Source of the DNA: Peribacillus butanolivorans
GTDB taxonomy: Bacteria > Bacillota > Bacilli > Bacillales > DSM-1321
DNA length: 64,000 bases
Direction of reading: 5' to 3'
Assembly (NCBI RefSeq): GCF_001273755.1
Contig: NZ_LGYA01000001.1
Coordinates: 1,967,369 to 2,031,368 of the forward strand
In this document: one piece after another, positions 41,883 through 51,033 of the stretch
Layout: the number at the start of each line of letters is the position of its first letter
Position numbering within the stretch: the first letter of the stretch is position 1
Program-made: the position numbers and the translations under genes
Notes under the pieces: model-generated
Told to the model about the DNA's origin: nothing
The model's input: only the letters and a program-made list of their open reading frames with translations
Database searches by the model: none

Positions 41883-42728
41883 TTAATTAACCTTTTCAAT
41901 CTCCATTTTTTGAAGTAATTCTTCTTTCGTTCTAGGGACAGGGTCTTCTTCTGTGAATATCTTTGATTGAATAAGTGATTGAAACATTTCAAATATCCAT
42001 GGTTTTTCTAAATGTGCTTGATACAAAAGGTCTTCATGATGAAAAATAGTGACAGGATCTCCTTGATATATGACCTTTCCATCGTTCATGACAATGATTT
42101 CGTCAGCCCATTGATAGGCTAAGTTAACATCATGGGTTGATAAAATGATTGTTTTATCAGGGAGATGGATGTTATCCAAAAGAGCCATAATCTGTTTGGA
42201 AAAATAAGAATCCAATCCCGCCGTAGGCTCATCTAGGATCCAGACTTCGGGTTCCATGGCTAACACACCAGCAATGGCAACACGCTTTTTTTGTCCTAAG
42301 CTCAAAAAATGGGTGGGCTTATCTTTCAATTCTGTTACTTCTGTTTGGGCCATCGCCCATTCAACTTTCTCCCGCACGACATCTCTTTCCCAACCTAAGT
42401 TCATCGGTCCAAACGATATATCCTGTTGAACATTAGCGGAAAAAAGTTGTGAATCCGGGTCTTGAAAAACGATTCCGACCTGTTTTCGTAATAGTAATAA
42501 TGTTTTTCTGTCATATTTTAATTTCTTTCCCTTAAATTTGATGGATCCTGTTGTTGGCTTTAAAAGACCGTTTAAATGTTGGAATAAAGTTGACTTACCG
42601 GCACCGTTATTGCCTAATAAAGCAATTTTTTTACCTTGTTGAATAGTAAGAGAAAGATCTTTTAATGCGAACGTCCCATCTGCGAATTGATGGGTGAGGC
42701 CATCTATATTAAAAATATGTTCTTCCAT
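41883..42728 (-). CDS. cbiO: ECF cobalt transporter ATPase
   Basis: A 281-residue ATP-binding protein: Walker A GNNGAGKST, FQDPDSQLF (Q-loop typical of ECF ATPases), signature LSLGQKKRVAIAG, Walker B WILDEPTAGLD, H-loop STHDV. Last gene of cbiMNQO. With CbiQ it drives Co2+ uptake through CbiMN. Two further nearby conserved blocks at the C-terminus are ordinary for the family. Confidence 0.95.
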   Translation of the reverse strand: MEEHIFNIDGLTHQFADGTFALKDLSLTIQQGKKIALLGNNGAGKSTLFQHLNGLLKPTTGSIKFKGKKLKYDRKTLLLLRKQVGIVFQDPDSQLFSANVQQDISFGPMNLGWERDVVREKVEWAMAQTEVTELKDKPTHFLSLGQKKRVAIAGVLAMEPEVWILDEPTAGLDSYFSKQIMALLDNIHLPDKTIILSTHDVNLAYQWADEIIVMNDGKVIYQGDPVTIFHHEDLLYQAHLEKPWIFEMFQSLIQSKIFTEEDPVPRTKEELLQKMEIEKVN

Positions 42729-42746
42729 TATCGAACTGCCCCCAAT

Positions 42747-43523
42747 TTATATATATCTATAAATAAAGAATAAGCTTAATAGAGTTACAATGGTAATCAG
42801 CCAATTACGAGAGGAATAAGTGTAAGAGTCATCGATAAATGAAATATTCTCTTGATACCCTCTTGCGTTCATTGCCATCGTTAATTGTTCAGAGCGCTGA
42901 AACACTCCTAAAAACAGGGAAGATATAAGTAACCCGAGAGATCGAATTCCCTTCCTCACTGAACTATACCCAAGCCGTGATGACTGTGATTGATGAATGG
43001 CCATAGCTGTATCTAAAAAAATAAAGATGAAGCGATAAGTTAATTCGATTAAATCAATCAGCAATGAAGGCAGTTTCAGCTTACGCAATACATTTAGTAT
43101 AACTGTGATGGGAGTAGTTAAGGTTAGGAAATATAAACAGCTGATACTGCTTAATACGACAACGATTAGACCAATTACTGTTTTGATACTGTCTTCGCTG
43201 ATAAATATTTGCCAGCTGCCGAAATTCCAGGACCACCATACATTTGGTATCGAAGTAAATTTACTTGCGAATGAAAAAAGGATGGTAATTGTACCTGATA
43301 GTACAAAAAATCCAGGTAATAAGAGTAATTTTAGATAATAAGAGATTGGGATTTTTGCCCCGAAAATGATAAAAGCACTCATCACTGTAAAGGTGATGAG
43401 TGAGACGGTCGTATCCCTCACTGCTAAAGAAAACAACAAAAGGGAGAGGGCAAAAATCATTTTCTCTAAAGGATGTACATGCTTTAGCCGGTTGAAATAG
43501 GCGTATTTATCTATGAGTAACAT
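42747..43523 (-). CDS. cbiQ: ECF cobalt transporter transmembrane subunit
   Basis: A 258-residue protein with about six spans and coupling-helix motifs AIHQSQSSRLGY and QLTMAMNARGYQ, typical of EcfT/CbiQ. It couples the ATPase to CbiMN. The ATG overlaps the cbiN stop by 17 bases. Confidence 0.93.
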   Translation of the reverse strand: MLLIDKYAYFNRLKHVHPLEKMIFALSLLLFSLAVRDTTVSLITFTVMSAFIIFGAKIPISYYLKLLLLPGFFVLSGTITILFSFASKFTSIPNVWWSWNFGSWQIFISEDSIKTVIGLIVVVLSSISCLYFLTLTTPITVILNVLRKLKLPSLLIDLIELTYRFIFIFLDTAMAIHQSQSSRLGYSSVRKGIRSLGLLISSLFLGVFQRSEQLTMAMNARGYQENISFIDDSYTYSSRNWLITIVTLLSLFFIYRYI

Positions 43524-43821
43524 GTTTTTCCTGTTCGTCCTTTTCTTGAACGGCCTGTTTATTTTTTTGTCGCATAACGCCGATGAAGTATCCTATGAAT
43601 CCGGCGCCAATCGCGGCTTGGAGAGCAAACAATAAGCTTTCGGTTTCTGCACCTGGCGGCTCCCAGATACTGTTGAACCAAGGCTTATATTCCGGTTGGA
43701 TTTTAGTGATGGCTTCTTCCGCCACTCCATCAGCTCCACCAAATTCTGTTCCTTGTTGGGTGATTAACGGAATTATAGCAAGTATGACGACTAGAAAAAG
43801 CAACAATAAACTTTTTTTCAT
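43507..43821 (-). CDS. cbiN: Cobalt transport protein CbiN
   Basis: A 104-residue protein with two spans flanking an outer loop (FGGADGVAEEAITKIQPEYKP, a conserved CbiN segment). It aids metal loading of CbiM. One base separates it from cbiM. Confidence 0.93.
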   Translation of the reverse strand: MKKSLLLLFLVVILAIIPLITQQGTEFGGADGVAEEAITKIQPEYKPWFNSIWEPPGAETESLLFALQAAIGAGFIGYFIGVMRQKNKQAVQEKDEQEKHVTHR

Positions 43822-43822
43822 G

Positions 43823-44566
43823 CTAACGAGCCTCCTTAGATAACACTCGCAGTAATTTCAATTCGCCTAGATTGTATTTCTTCAAGAAATTCATGACAAC
43901 GACTGTCAATAAACCTTCACTGATTGCTAAAGGTATTTGGGTAAGGGCGAAGATTCCTGAAAATTTAGTGAATGAGGCCATAAATCCCCCTACCTCCGAT
44001 GGGAAAGCTAAAGCAAGTTGTACAGAAGTTATCACATAGGTGCCCAAATCTCCGAAAGTTGCTGCTAAGAAAACAGCAAGAGAAAAGGACCAACCTAATT
44101 TAGTAGTGCCTTTGAATACAAAATAAGCAATGAACGGCCCGCAAACAGCCATGGAAAAAGCATTGGCTCCTAGCGTAGTTAGTCCTCCATGAGCTAGTAA
44201 TACAGCTTGAAATAACAGAACAATAGAACCGACGACACTCATGGCCAGTGGCCCAAACAAGATTGAACCTAAACCGACGCCGGTAGGGTGTGAAGAGCTT
44301 CCTGTAACGGAAGGGATTTTTAGAGCTGATAAAATAAAAACGAATGCGCCGGACAGACCCAGCATCATTTTTGTTTCTGGGTTTTCCTTCACTTTAGACC
44401 TAATGGAACGGTAACCCAAGATTAAAAATGGAAGTGTCACAGCCCACCAGAATATCGCCCATTCGATCGGTAAGAAGCCCTCCATAATATGCATGGCCAT
44501 TGCCTTCTTTGGTATGAAGAGTAGTAAAATGACAAAATAAAGTATTTTCCAATTGGCTTTATTCAT
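43823..44566 (-). CDS. cbiM: ECF cobalt transporter substrate-binding subunit
   Basis: A 247-residue protein: signal peptide ending AMA, then MHIMEGFLP, whose N-terminal Met-His coordinates Co2+; later [11 protein letters not shown] (second metal-site His) and [20 protein letters not shown] 44566 lies after AAAGGAG; an upstream TTG is rejected because it overlaps that site. Controlled by the cobalamin riboswitch at 44690-44935. Confidence 0.95.
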   Translation of the reverse strand: MNKANWKILYFVILLLFIPKKAMAMHIMEGFLPIEWAIFWWAVTLPFLILGYRSIRSKVKENPETKMMLGLSGAFVFILSALKIPSVTGSSSHPTGVGLGSILFGPLAMSVVGSIVLLFQAVLLAHGGLTTLGANAFSMAVCGPFIAYFVFKGTTKLGWSFSLAVFLAATFGDLGTYVITSVQLALAFPSEVGGFMASFTKFSGIFALTQIPLAISEGLLTVVVMNFLKKYNLGELKLLRVLSKEAR

Positions 44567-44631
44567 TTTTTCTCCTTTCAACGCTTTTATTTTTAATGAT
44601 TAAAGCTGAGAAGAGAAGTGGCGGGCAACAT

Positions 44632-44663
44632 AAAAAGCACTTCTCTCAAAAAGAAAGAAGTGC
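44632..44663 (-). terminator. Terminator of the cbiM cobalamin riboswitch
   Basis: Read on the minus strand, GCACTTCTTTC pairs with GAGAGAAGTGC and is followed by TTTTT, between the aptamer and cbiM. It is the probable OFF-state terminator when adenosylcobalamin binds. Confidence 0.85.
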
Positions 44664-44689
44664 GTAATGAACAGTAAGTTTGCAGCATA

Positions 44690-44935
44690 ATACAAATATT
44701 AGCTTATCTGCCTGATCCGCACACCCATCCTCGTAGGTTGAAACAGTTTCACGCTTCATGGCAGGTCTCCTGGCTCTGGATCATCATCCTCATACATCCT
44801 TCCCATCTCGATTGACAGTGGATTAAACTTTACGTATTAGGACTTCCCTTTACAGTGGCGGGACCGCGCCGGATTTACACCGACTTCCCTATTAAGCTAA
44901 ATTCCGAGGAATCTAGCACCATAAAACTTATGTAA
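44690..44935 (-). promoter_or_regulatory. Cobalamin riboswitch upstream of cbiMNQO
   Basis: On the minus strand the conserved blocks occur in order: GGGAAGTCGGTGTAAATCC, CGGTCCCGCCACTGTAA, and the B12 box AGCCAGGAGACCTGCC (plus 44760-44775). Boundaries are approximate. An extended -10 promoter, TGGTACAAT, lies just upstream (plus 44956-44961). Confidence 0.95.
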
Positions 44936-45087
44936 TTTTTTGAAAATTCTCGTTTATTGTACCATAAAGCAATGATTCCATCTACACTCTATTCATATTT
45001 TTTTTTGAGAAGGATAAAATCGCTGAGAGGAAAGGCATGAAGCTGGATTTTCACCATTAAACTTTTCAAAACAGTCGGAATAAACTA

Positions 45088-45115
45088 TTGAATTTTAAAA
45101 AAGTTGTTATATGAT
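45088..45115 (+). promoter_or_regulatory. Promoter of the cobalamin biosynthesis operon
   Basis: TTGAAT (45088-45093), 16 bp, TATGAT (45110-45115). A start near 45122 would place the cobalamin aptamer at the 5' end of the leader. Confidence 0.55.
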
Positions 45116-45164
45116 AGATAAAGTTAACTAGAAATATATTATTATAAAACCAAATATTTCAATT

Positions 45165-45335
45165 TAAAAGTGCTCTTGTATGAACACGCAAGGGATAATA
45201 GGGAAATCGGTGAGAATCCGATGCAGCCCCCGCTACTGTAACGCTGATGAAATTGTCGATAACCACTGGCCTAGAGCTGGGAAGGGACAAAAGTAAATTG
45301 AAGCGTAAGCCAGGAAACCTGCTTTTAAAATTGTG
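45165..45335 (+). promoter_or_regulatory. Cobalamin riboswitch upstream of the cbi operon
   Basis: Conserved blocks in order: GGGAAATCGGTGAGAATCC, GCAGCCCCCGCTACTGTAA, and the B12 box AAGCCAGGAAACCTGC near 45310-45325. A terminator at 45428-45457 follows. Confidence 0.95.
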
Positions 45336-45427
45336 TGATACTTTTCGGAGGGAAAGGTAGAAGGACTATGGAGATTTTGAGAGTTTCACTTTGCTTGCTG
45401 GAGGCTCCCTTTTCATATAGTTTTTTT

Positions 45428-45457
45428 AACCTTAACTCTAACAGTTAAGGTTTTTTA
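45428..45457 (+). terminator. Riboswitch terminator before cbiW
   Basis: AACCTTAACT and AGTTAAGGTT form a perfect 10-bp stem with a 5-base loop followed by T residues, 33 bases before cbiW. Confidence 0.9.
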
Positions 45458-45489
45458 TTTTGCCTTTTCTCAGATTTAGGAGGAAGAAG

Positions 45490-45858
45490 ATGACAACTTG
45501 GAACTTAAAAGGCACAAATTCACATCTTTTGATTTGTAACGGCAGCAGTTGCATGAAAAAAGGTGGCGAAGAAATAACGCAAGCAATTCGTGATGAAATT
45601 ACTTCACAAGGTCTGAATCAAAAAATCCATACTACTAGAACTCGTTGTAACGGCAGGTGTAAGGATGCCTGCATTGTGATTGCTTATCCACAAGGGACAT
45701 GGTATCGAGTGGACTCACCTGATTTTGGACGAGAGATTGTCCGTAATCTCGATGATGAGAAGTTTATTCCACAGATGATTTACCAATTTACTAATGGAGA
45801 AATGACTCCTAATCCAGATTTTCCAGCTCTAACAGGAATTTCAAAAGACAAGTCGTAA
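45490..45858 (+). CDS. cbiW: (2Fe-2S) thioredoxin-like ferredoxin, CbiW
   Basis: A 122-residue protein with the four cysteines of thioredoxin-fold [2Fe-2S] ferredoxins: LICNGSSCMKKG and TRCNGRCKDAC, then IVIAYPQGTWY. First gene of the operon, as in B. megaterium, where CbiW is a presumed redox partner of corrin synthesis. ATG 45490 follows AGGAGG (45478-45483); the open frame from 45460 is rejected. Confidence 0.9.
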   Translation: MTTWNLKGTNSHLLICNGSSCMKKGGEEITQAIRDEITSQGLNQKIHTTRTRCNGRCKDACIVIAYPQGTWYRVDSPDFGREIVRNLDDEKFIPQMIYQFTNGEMTPNPDFPALTGISKDKS

Positions 45859-45872
45859 AAGGAGATGTCTAA

Positions 45873-47528
45873 ATGAGTACAAACGGTAAATTATTTGTCG
45901 TTGGCTTTGGACCAGGGAATTTTGAACATATTACCAAACGTGCTGTAGAAGCCCTACAAGAAAGTGACTTCATCATTGGTTACAAAACATATGTGGAACT
46001 CATACAGGGCCTTCTTACAGATCAAACGATTATAAGTACAGGTATGACTGAAGAAGTATCACGTGCACAAGAAGCAGTGAAACAGGCGGAGTTGGGAAAG
46101 AAAGTGGCTGTAATTTCGAGTGGTGATGCAGGGGTATACGGAATGGCAGGGCTGGTTTATGAAGTATTGATTGAAAAAGGCTGGAAAGAAGAAACGGGAG
46201 TAGCCATTGAAATCATTCCTGGTATTTCTGCCATCAATTCATGTGCGTCTTTACTTGGTGCACCTGTCATGCATGATTCCTGTACCATCAGCCTCAGTGA
46301 CCACTTAACGCCTTGGGATCTGATTGCCAAAAGAGTGGAGGCTGCAGCAATGGCTGACTTTGTCATTGCACTTTATAATCCTCGAAGCGGTAGACGGACT
46401 AGGCAAATTGTTGAAACACAGAACATTTTACTGCGTTACCGCTCGCCCGAAACACCTGTCGGATTGGTAAAAAGTGCGTATCGCGATCGTCAGGATATTG
46501 TGATAACCAATTTGAAAGACATGTTAAATCACGATATAGGGATGCTAACAACCGTCATTATTGGAAATTCATCTACCTTTTTATATGATGACAAAATCAT
46601 CACGCCACGTGGATATCAAAGAAAGTATACATTGAATTCGGAAAAGCAACCATTGAAGCCGCATCAACGCTTGCAAAAAGAAGCAGAACCTTGGGCATTA
46701 GATCAAGAAACGGGCTCTATGCAGGAAGCGTACACCGAGTCGACTGGCGGAGTTGGATTGCTTACAAAAGCACCAGAAAAAAAGAGCACATCTTTTGAAG
46801 TGGCAATGGAAGCCCTCACAAGAGTCAAGGGTCAAACAGTTCAGCAATCAATTACGCCGATTGTTCAGCAAAAAATTGAGTCGGTATTCGAGCTTGCCGT
46901 TAGCCCAGGTGTGGCGAACAAGCAATTTACTCCGAAACAAATGATGACACTTGCAGAAGTTGTTGGAGAAAAGGGAACGATGGAATATACACCAAATCAT
47001 AAAATCGTTTTAAAGATTCCTACAACAGATCCAGAAGTTATTACTGGCAAATTGCAATCAGCAAACTTTTTATTATCGCCAATTGGGGATGTATTGACTT
47101 TAAAAGCCTGTGATTTCTGTGATGGTGAAAAAGTGGAATCCATTCCTTACGCGGATGAAATACAGAGGGTGCTTGGTGGGATTGATATGCCTAAGGAACT
47201 GAACATTGGTTTTAATGGGTGTGGAATGGCTTGTTATAGTGCAGTGATGGATGATATCGGGATCGTTTTCCGAAAAGGGAAATTTGATTTATTCCTTGGA
47301 GCTAAACCTGTTGGCAGAACGGCTCATCCTGGTCAACCAGTTGCAGAAGGAATTGAACCGGATCAACTAGTTGAATTAATTACAAACATTGTCAACGAAT
47401 ATAAACAAAATGCTCATCCTAATGAACGACTATTTAAATATTTCAAACGGGCGAAAAAGATACAGGGCTATTTATATCAAGACATTGCTCCCAAAATAAA
47501 AATAGAGCCTGCGCCTTGTGAAGACTAA
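45873..47528 (+). CDS. cbiH60: CbiH60, cobalt-precorrin-3B ring-contraction methyltransferase with Fe-S domain
   Basis: A 551-residue fusion. Residues 1 to about 245 are the SAM-dependent C17-methyltransferase (VVGFGPGNFEHIT, VISSGDAGVYGMAG, EIIPGISAINSCASLLGAP, ALYNPRSGRR). After a linker (about 245-330) comes a nitrite/sulfite-reductase-like domain with cysteines 413, 416, 450 and 454 (CDFC, GCGMAC) for a [4Fe-4S] cluster. The long form is that described from B. megaterium, which contracts the ring and methylates C17. Confidence 0.94.
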   Translation: MSTNGKLFVVGFGPGNFEHITKRAVEALQESDFIIGYKTYVELIQGLLTDQTIISTGMTEEVSRAQEAVKQAELGKKVAVISSGDAGVYGMAGLVYEVLIEKGWKEETGVAIEIIPGISAINSCASLLGAPVMHDSCTISLSDHLTPWDLIAKRVEAAAMADFVIALYNPRSGRRTRQIVETQNILLRYRSPETPVGLVKSAYRDRQDIVITNLKDMLNHDIGMLTTVIIGNSSTFLYDDKIITPRGYQRKYTLNSEKQPLKPHQRLQKEAEPWALDQETGSMQEAYTESTGGVGLLTKAPEKKSTSFEVAMEALTRVKGQTVQQSITPIVQQKIESVFELAVSPGVANKQFTPKQMMTLAEVVGEKGTMEYTPNHKIVLKIPTTDPEVITGKLQSANFLLSPIGDVLTLKACDFCDGEKVESIPYADEIQRVLGGIDMPKELNIGFNGCGMACYSAVMDDIGIVFRKGKFDLFLGAKPVGRTAHPGQPVAEGIEPDQLVELITNIVNEYKQNAHPNERLFKYFKRAKKIQGYLYQDIAPKIKIEPAPCED

Positions 47529-47546
47529 TCAAGAGGGGGATAACAA

Positions 47547-48488
47547 ATGAAAGCAGTATTATTCGTAGGACATGGAAGCAGACTAGCTTCTGGAAACGAG
47601 GAAGTTAATCGTTTTATTATAAATATGATTCCGACAATGGACGACTCTTTATTAATTGAAACATGCTTCTTGGAATTTGCCACGCCAAATATATCCCAAG
47701 GCATTGACAATTGCATAAAAAGAGGGGCCACTGAAGTTATCGTCATTCCGATTATTTTGTTGCATGCAGGACATTCAAAATTACATATTCCAGCTGAAAT
47801 AGAGGATGGAAGGAATAAGTATCCAGCGGTTACATTCACATATGGACAAACGATTGGGGTTCACCATGAAGTATTAACGATTCTGACAGATCGCCTTGAG
47901 GAAGTTGGATTCGATACATCTTTGGAACATCCGGAGACAGCAATATTGCTGATAGGTCGAGGTGGAAGTGATGCTGATGCAAATAGCGATATTTATAAAA
48001 TTTCACGATTATTGTGGGAAAAATTAAATGTGAAGTGGGTCGAAAATGCCTTCATGGGTGTTACGGATCCGTTTGTTGATGAAGGCATTGAACGCTGTAT
48101 TCGGTTAGGTGCCAAAAAAATAGTGATGCTTCCATATTTCCTCTTCACAGGTGTGTTAATGGAGAGAATGGAGAATATGCTAACAGGCTATCAAGACCAA
48201 TATCCAGAGCATGAATTTGTTTTGGCGAAATACTTTGGTTATCATACAACATTACAAACCATACTGAAAGAACGTGTAATCGAAGCTAGCGAAGGAAGAT
48301 CAAGTGGTACCCGTGATCTAGAAAACTATCGTAAACATGTGGAGGAACATGGCCATGCCCACCATCACCATCATCATCATGATCACGACCATGGGCATGA
48401 CCACCATGACCACGATCACGGTCATGAAACAGACCATGGCCATGCCCACCATGACCATGATGAGCAAGTGGTGGGGACTACAAAATGA
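47547..48488 (+). CDS. cbiX: Sirohydrochlorin cobaltochelatase with His-rich tail
   Basis: A 313-residue long-form CbiX: two chelatase halves (FVGHGSRLASGNEEV; LLIGRGGSDADANSD), each with HAGHSKLHIP- or PYFLFTGVL-type metal segments, then a very His/Asp-rich tail at about 265-307. It inserts Co2+ into sirohydrochlorin. The tail probably stores or delivers cobalt. No CxxC motif is present near the C-terminus, although a [4Fe-4S]-binding one is described for B. megaterium CbiX. Confidence 0.93.
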   Translation: MKAVLFVGHGSRLASGNEEVNRFIINMIPTMDDSLLIETCFLEFATPNISQGIDNCIKRGATEVIVIPIILLHAGHSKLHIPAEIEDGRNKYPAVTFTYGQTIGVHHEVLTILTDRLEEVGFDTSLEHPETAILLIGRGGSDADANSDIYKISRLLWEKLNVKWVENAFMGVTDPFVDEGIERCIRLGAKKIVMLPYFLFTGVLMERMENMLTGYQDQYPEHEFVLAKYFGYHTTLQTILKERVIEASEGRSSGTRDLENYRKHVEEHGHAHHHHHHHDHDHGHDHHDHDHGHETDHGHAHHDHDEQVVGTTK

Positions 48489-49255
48489 TTTTGTTCTTAG
48501 CGGGTACAAGCGATGCAAGGGAATTAGCGATTGAAATCCAACGGGTGGGATTCCAAGTTTTGGCAACGGTAGTGACCGAGTCGGCAGCAAAAAGTTTGCA
48601 AGATGCGAAGGTAACAACCCAAATTGGACGATTAACTGCAACAGATATGGCATCTTTAATCATCGAAGAAGGATTTCATGCGGTAGTTGATGCAAGTCAC
48701 CCATTTGCAGAAGAAGCATCGAAAAACGCTCTTCAGGCAGCAAAGGAAGCAAATGTTCCTTATATTCGTTATGAACGTGAAAGTCAACGATTCCAGAATG
48801 AGAAATTGATTATGGTTCGTGATTATGCTGAAGCCGCCAAGCTTGCTGCTACAAAGCGGGGAGTTATTATGCTAACGACTGGAAGTAAAACCTTAGCGAT
48901 TTTTGCTAAAGAGTTAGTAGGTCTGGAGAATACAAGAGTGATAGCGAGAATGCTTCCGCGCATTGATAATATGGAAAAATGTGCTCAGTTAGGCATAGAG
49001 CAAAAAAATATAGTCGCGGTTCAAGGTCCATTTTCAAAAGAATTGAACAAAGCGCTATACAATCAATATGGTGTCACGTTAATGATTACAAAAGAAAGTG
49101 GCAAGGTTGGATCTGTTGATGAGAAATTGGAAGCAGCATTGGAATGTGGAATTGAGACGATTATGATTTCTCGTCCCGATGTTGATTATAAAAATGTTCA
49201 TTCCAGTTTTAATCTGGTCATTGCCGATTTGAAAAAACAACTAAACGAAAAATAG
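48485..49255 (+). CDS. cbiJ: Cobalt-precorrin-6A reductase
   Basis: A 256-residue CobK/CbiJ protein: MILFLAGTSDARELAIEIQ, VVDASHPFAEEASKNA, PYIRYERES, ARMLPRI and a late TKESGKVGSVDEKLEAA. NADPH-dependent reduction of the macrocycle. ATG overlaps the cbiX stop by 4 bases. Confidence 0.94.
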   Translation: MILFLAGTSDARELAIEIQRVGFQVLATVVTESAAKSLQDAKVTTQIGRLTATDMASLIIEEGFHAVVDASHPFAEEASKNALQAAKEANVPYIRYERESQRFQNEKLIMVRDYAEAAKLAATKRGVIMLTTGSKTLAIFAKELVGLENTRVIARMLPRIDNMEKCAQLGIEQKNIVAVQGPFSKELNKALYNQYGVTLMITKESGKVGSVDEKLEAALECGIETIMISRPDVDYKNVHSSFNLVIADLKKQLNEK

Positions 49256-49267
49256 GAGGAATGTACG

Positions 49268-49912
49268 ATGGATTTTAAAACAGATTTTAAACCCCTAACG
49301 GTTGATCCAGATAAAATATATGATTATAGTTTTTCAATTATTGCTGAAGAAATGGGTAATCATGATTTTTCAGAAGATGAGTGGAAGATAGTTCGCCGTG
49401 TAATTCATGCATCAGCAGACTTTGAATTAGGAAGAAGTGTCATTATCCATCCAAATGCCATTCAAGCTGGTGTAGAAGCAATCCGCAAAGGAAGACATGT
49501 TATTGCCGATGTTCAAATGATAGAAAGTGGAACGGGGAAAAAACGTTTTCAAAAACATGGCGGGGACGTTCATTGCTATATTTCAGACCCAGATGTAATG
49601 GTTGAAGCAAAACGACTGAAAACGACAAGAGCCATCATTTCGATGCAAAAAGCCGTAAAGGAAAATGAAGGCGGGATATATGCCATTGGTAACGCACCAA
49701 CAGCATTGTTAGAACTCATTCGTCTTATTAAAGAAGGGATTGCTAAACCCGACTTAATTATTGGTATGCCTGTTGGATTTGTTTCTGCCGCGGAATCAAA
49801 AGAAGAACTAGCAAAAATTACCGAAGTGCCATTCATTACAAATGTTGGCCGAAAAGGCGGAAGTACTGTCACGGTTGCGGCATTGAATGCGATTTCCCTT
49901 TTAGCTGATTAG
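49268..49912 (+). CDS. cbiC: Cobalt-precorrin-8 methylmutase
   Basis: A 214-residue CbiC/CobH protein. VRRVIHASADFE holds the catalytic His; IGNAPTALLELI and GMPVGFVSAAESKEEL are family motifs. It moves the methyl group from C11 to C12, giving cobyrinate. AGGAGG precedes the ATG. Confidence 0.95.
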   Translation: MDFKTDFKPLTVDPDKIYDYSFSIIAEEMGNHDFSEDEWKIVRRVIHASADFELGRSVIIHPNAIQAGVEAIRKGRHVIADVQMIESGTGKKRFQKHGGDVHCYISDPDVMVEAKRLKTTRAIISMQKAVKENEGGIYAIGNAPTALLELIRLIKEGIAKPDLIIGMPVGFVSAAESKEELAKITEVPFITNVGRKGGSTVTVAALNAISLLAD

Positions 49913-49920
49913 GTTAAATC

Positions 49921-51033
49921 ATGGAAAAGAAAGTCAAGAAAGATCCCTCCCAAATGCGGCATGGGTATACGACCGGAGCCTGTTCAACAGCAGTAACTAA
50001 AGCGGCATTGATCGCATTGATCACTGGTGATGCACTTGAGGAGGCAACGATTTCTTTGCCTATAGGTAGAGATGCTACTTTTACAATTGAGAAATATGAT
50101 ATAACGGAAAATTCAGTTAGTGCAGAAACAATTAAAGATGCTGGCGATGATCCAGATGCCACTCATCTGGCACATATAATTTCTACTGTCAGCTGGGTAG
50201 ATACACCTGGCATCATCTTGGATGGAGGGATTGGTGTTGGTCGCGTGACCAAAGCTGGTCTTCCTGTTCCTGTCGGAGAAGCGGCAATTAATCCTGTGCC
50301 GCGCAAAATGATTTTAACAACCGTGCAACAAACATTAGAAGAATTTAAGGTTAATAGAGGTGTGAAAGTCGTTATATCCGTACCAGCAGGTGAAGAAATC
50401 GCGAAGAAAACATTAAACGGCCGGTTAGGGATTGTCGGTGGCATTTCCATTTTGGGAACAAGGGGCACCGTCGTTCCTTTTTCCAGTTCCGCATATATGG
50501 CAAGTATTGTCCAGGCGATTAGTGTTGCTAAAGCTGGTGGCTGTGATCATCTTGTCTTAACGACAGGTGGTCGAAGCGAAAAGTATGCTATGGGTCTTCT
50601 TCAGGGGTTACCTGAAGAAGCCTTTATTGAAATGGGTGACTTTGTAGGCTTCTCGCTAAAGCAATGCAAAAGACAGGGAATTAAAAAGGTATCTCTTGTT
50701 GGTATGATGGGAAAATTTTCGAAAGTTGCACAAGGTGTGATGATGGTGCATTCAAAAAGTGCACCAGTCGACTTCGACTTTTTATCTGAAATTGCCCAAA
50801 GTGTCGGAGCAGATGATAACCTTGTTTTTGAAATTAAGAACGCAAACACCGCATCGCAAGTCGGTGATATGATGGCCGAGATTGATAACAAAGAATTCTT
50901 CAATAAACTTTGTGAAGCCTGCTGTCACTCAGGATTAAAGCAAGTGAAGGGCGGCATTGAAATGGAAACGGCGATTTATTCGTTGAAAGGACAATTACTA
51001 GGAAGGGCTGTTGGAATTGACTCAATCGATTAA
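49921..51033 (+). CDS. cbiD: Cobalt-precorrin-5B C1-methyltransferase
   Basis: A 370-residue Cbi[69 protein letters not shown]. Methylates C1 in the anaerobic pathway. Its end overlaps cbiET by 23 bases. Confidence 0.95.
   Translation: MEKKVKKDPSQMRHGYTTGACSTAVTKAALIALITGDALEEATISLPIGRDATFTIEKYDITENSVSAETIKDAGDDPDATHLAHIISTVSWVDTPGIILDGGIGVGRVTKAGLPVPVGEAAINPVPRKMILTTVQQTLEEFKVNRGVKVVISVPAGEEIAKKTLNGRLGIVGGISILGTRGTVVPFSSSAYMASIVQAISVAKAGGCDHLVLTTGGRSEKYAMGLLQGLPEEAFIEMGDFVGFSLKQCKRQGIKKVSLVGMMGKFSKVAQGVMMVHSKSAPVDFDFLSEIAQSVGADDNLVFEIKNANTASQVGDMMAEIDNKEFFNKLCEACCHSGLKQVKGGIEMETAIYSLKGQLLGRAVGIDSID

Noticed and set aside
44581-45460. CRISPR or tandem repeat in the cbi intergenic region
   Set aside because: The repeated-looking blocks are two cobalamin aptamers in opposite orientation with their terminators; no regularly spaced repeats occur anywhere in the window.
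48337-48653. Open frames with His/Met- or Val/Met-rich sequence on both strands
   Set aside because: They are alternative readings of the CAY-repeat coding for the CbiX His tail and of cbiJ, not separate genes.
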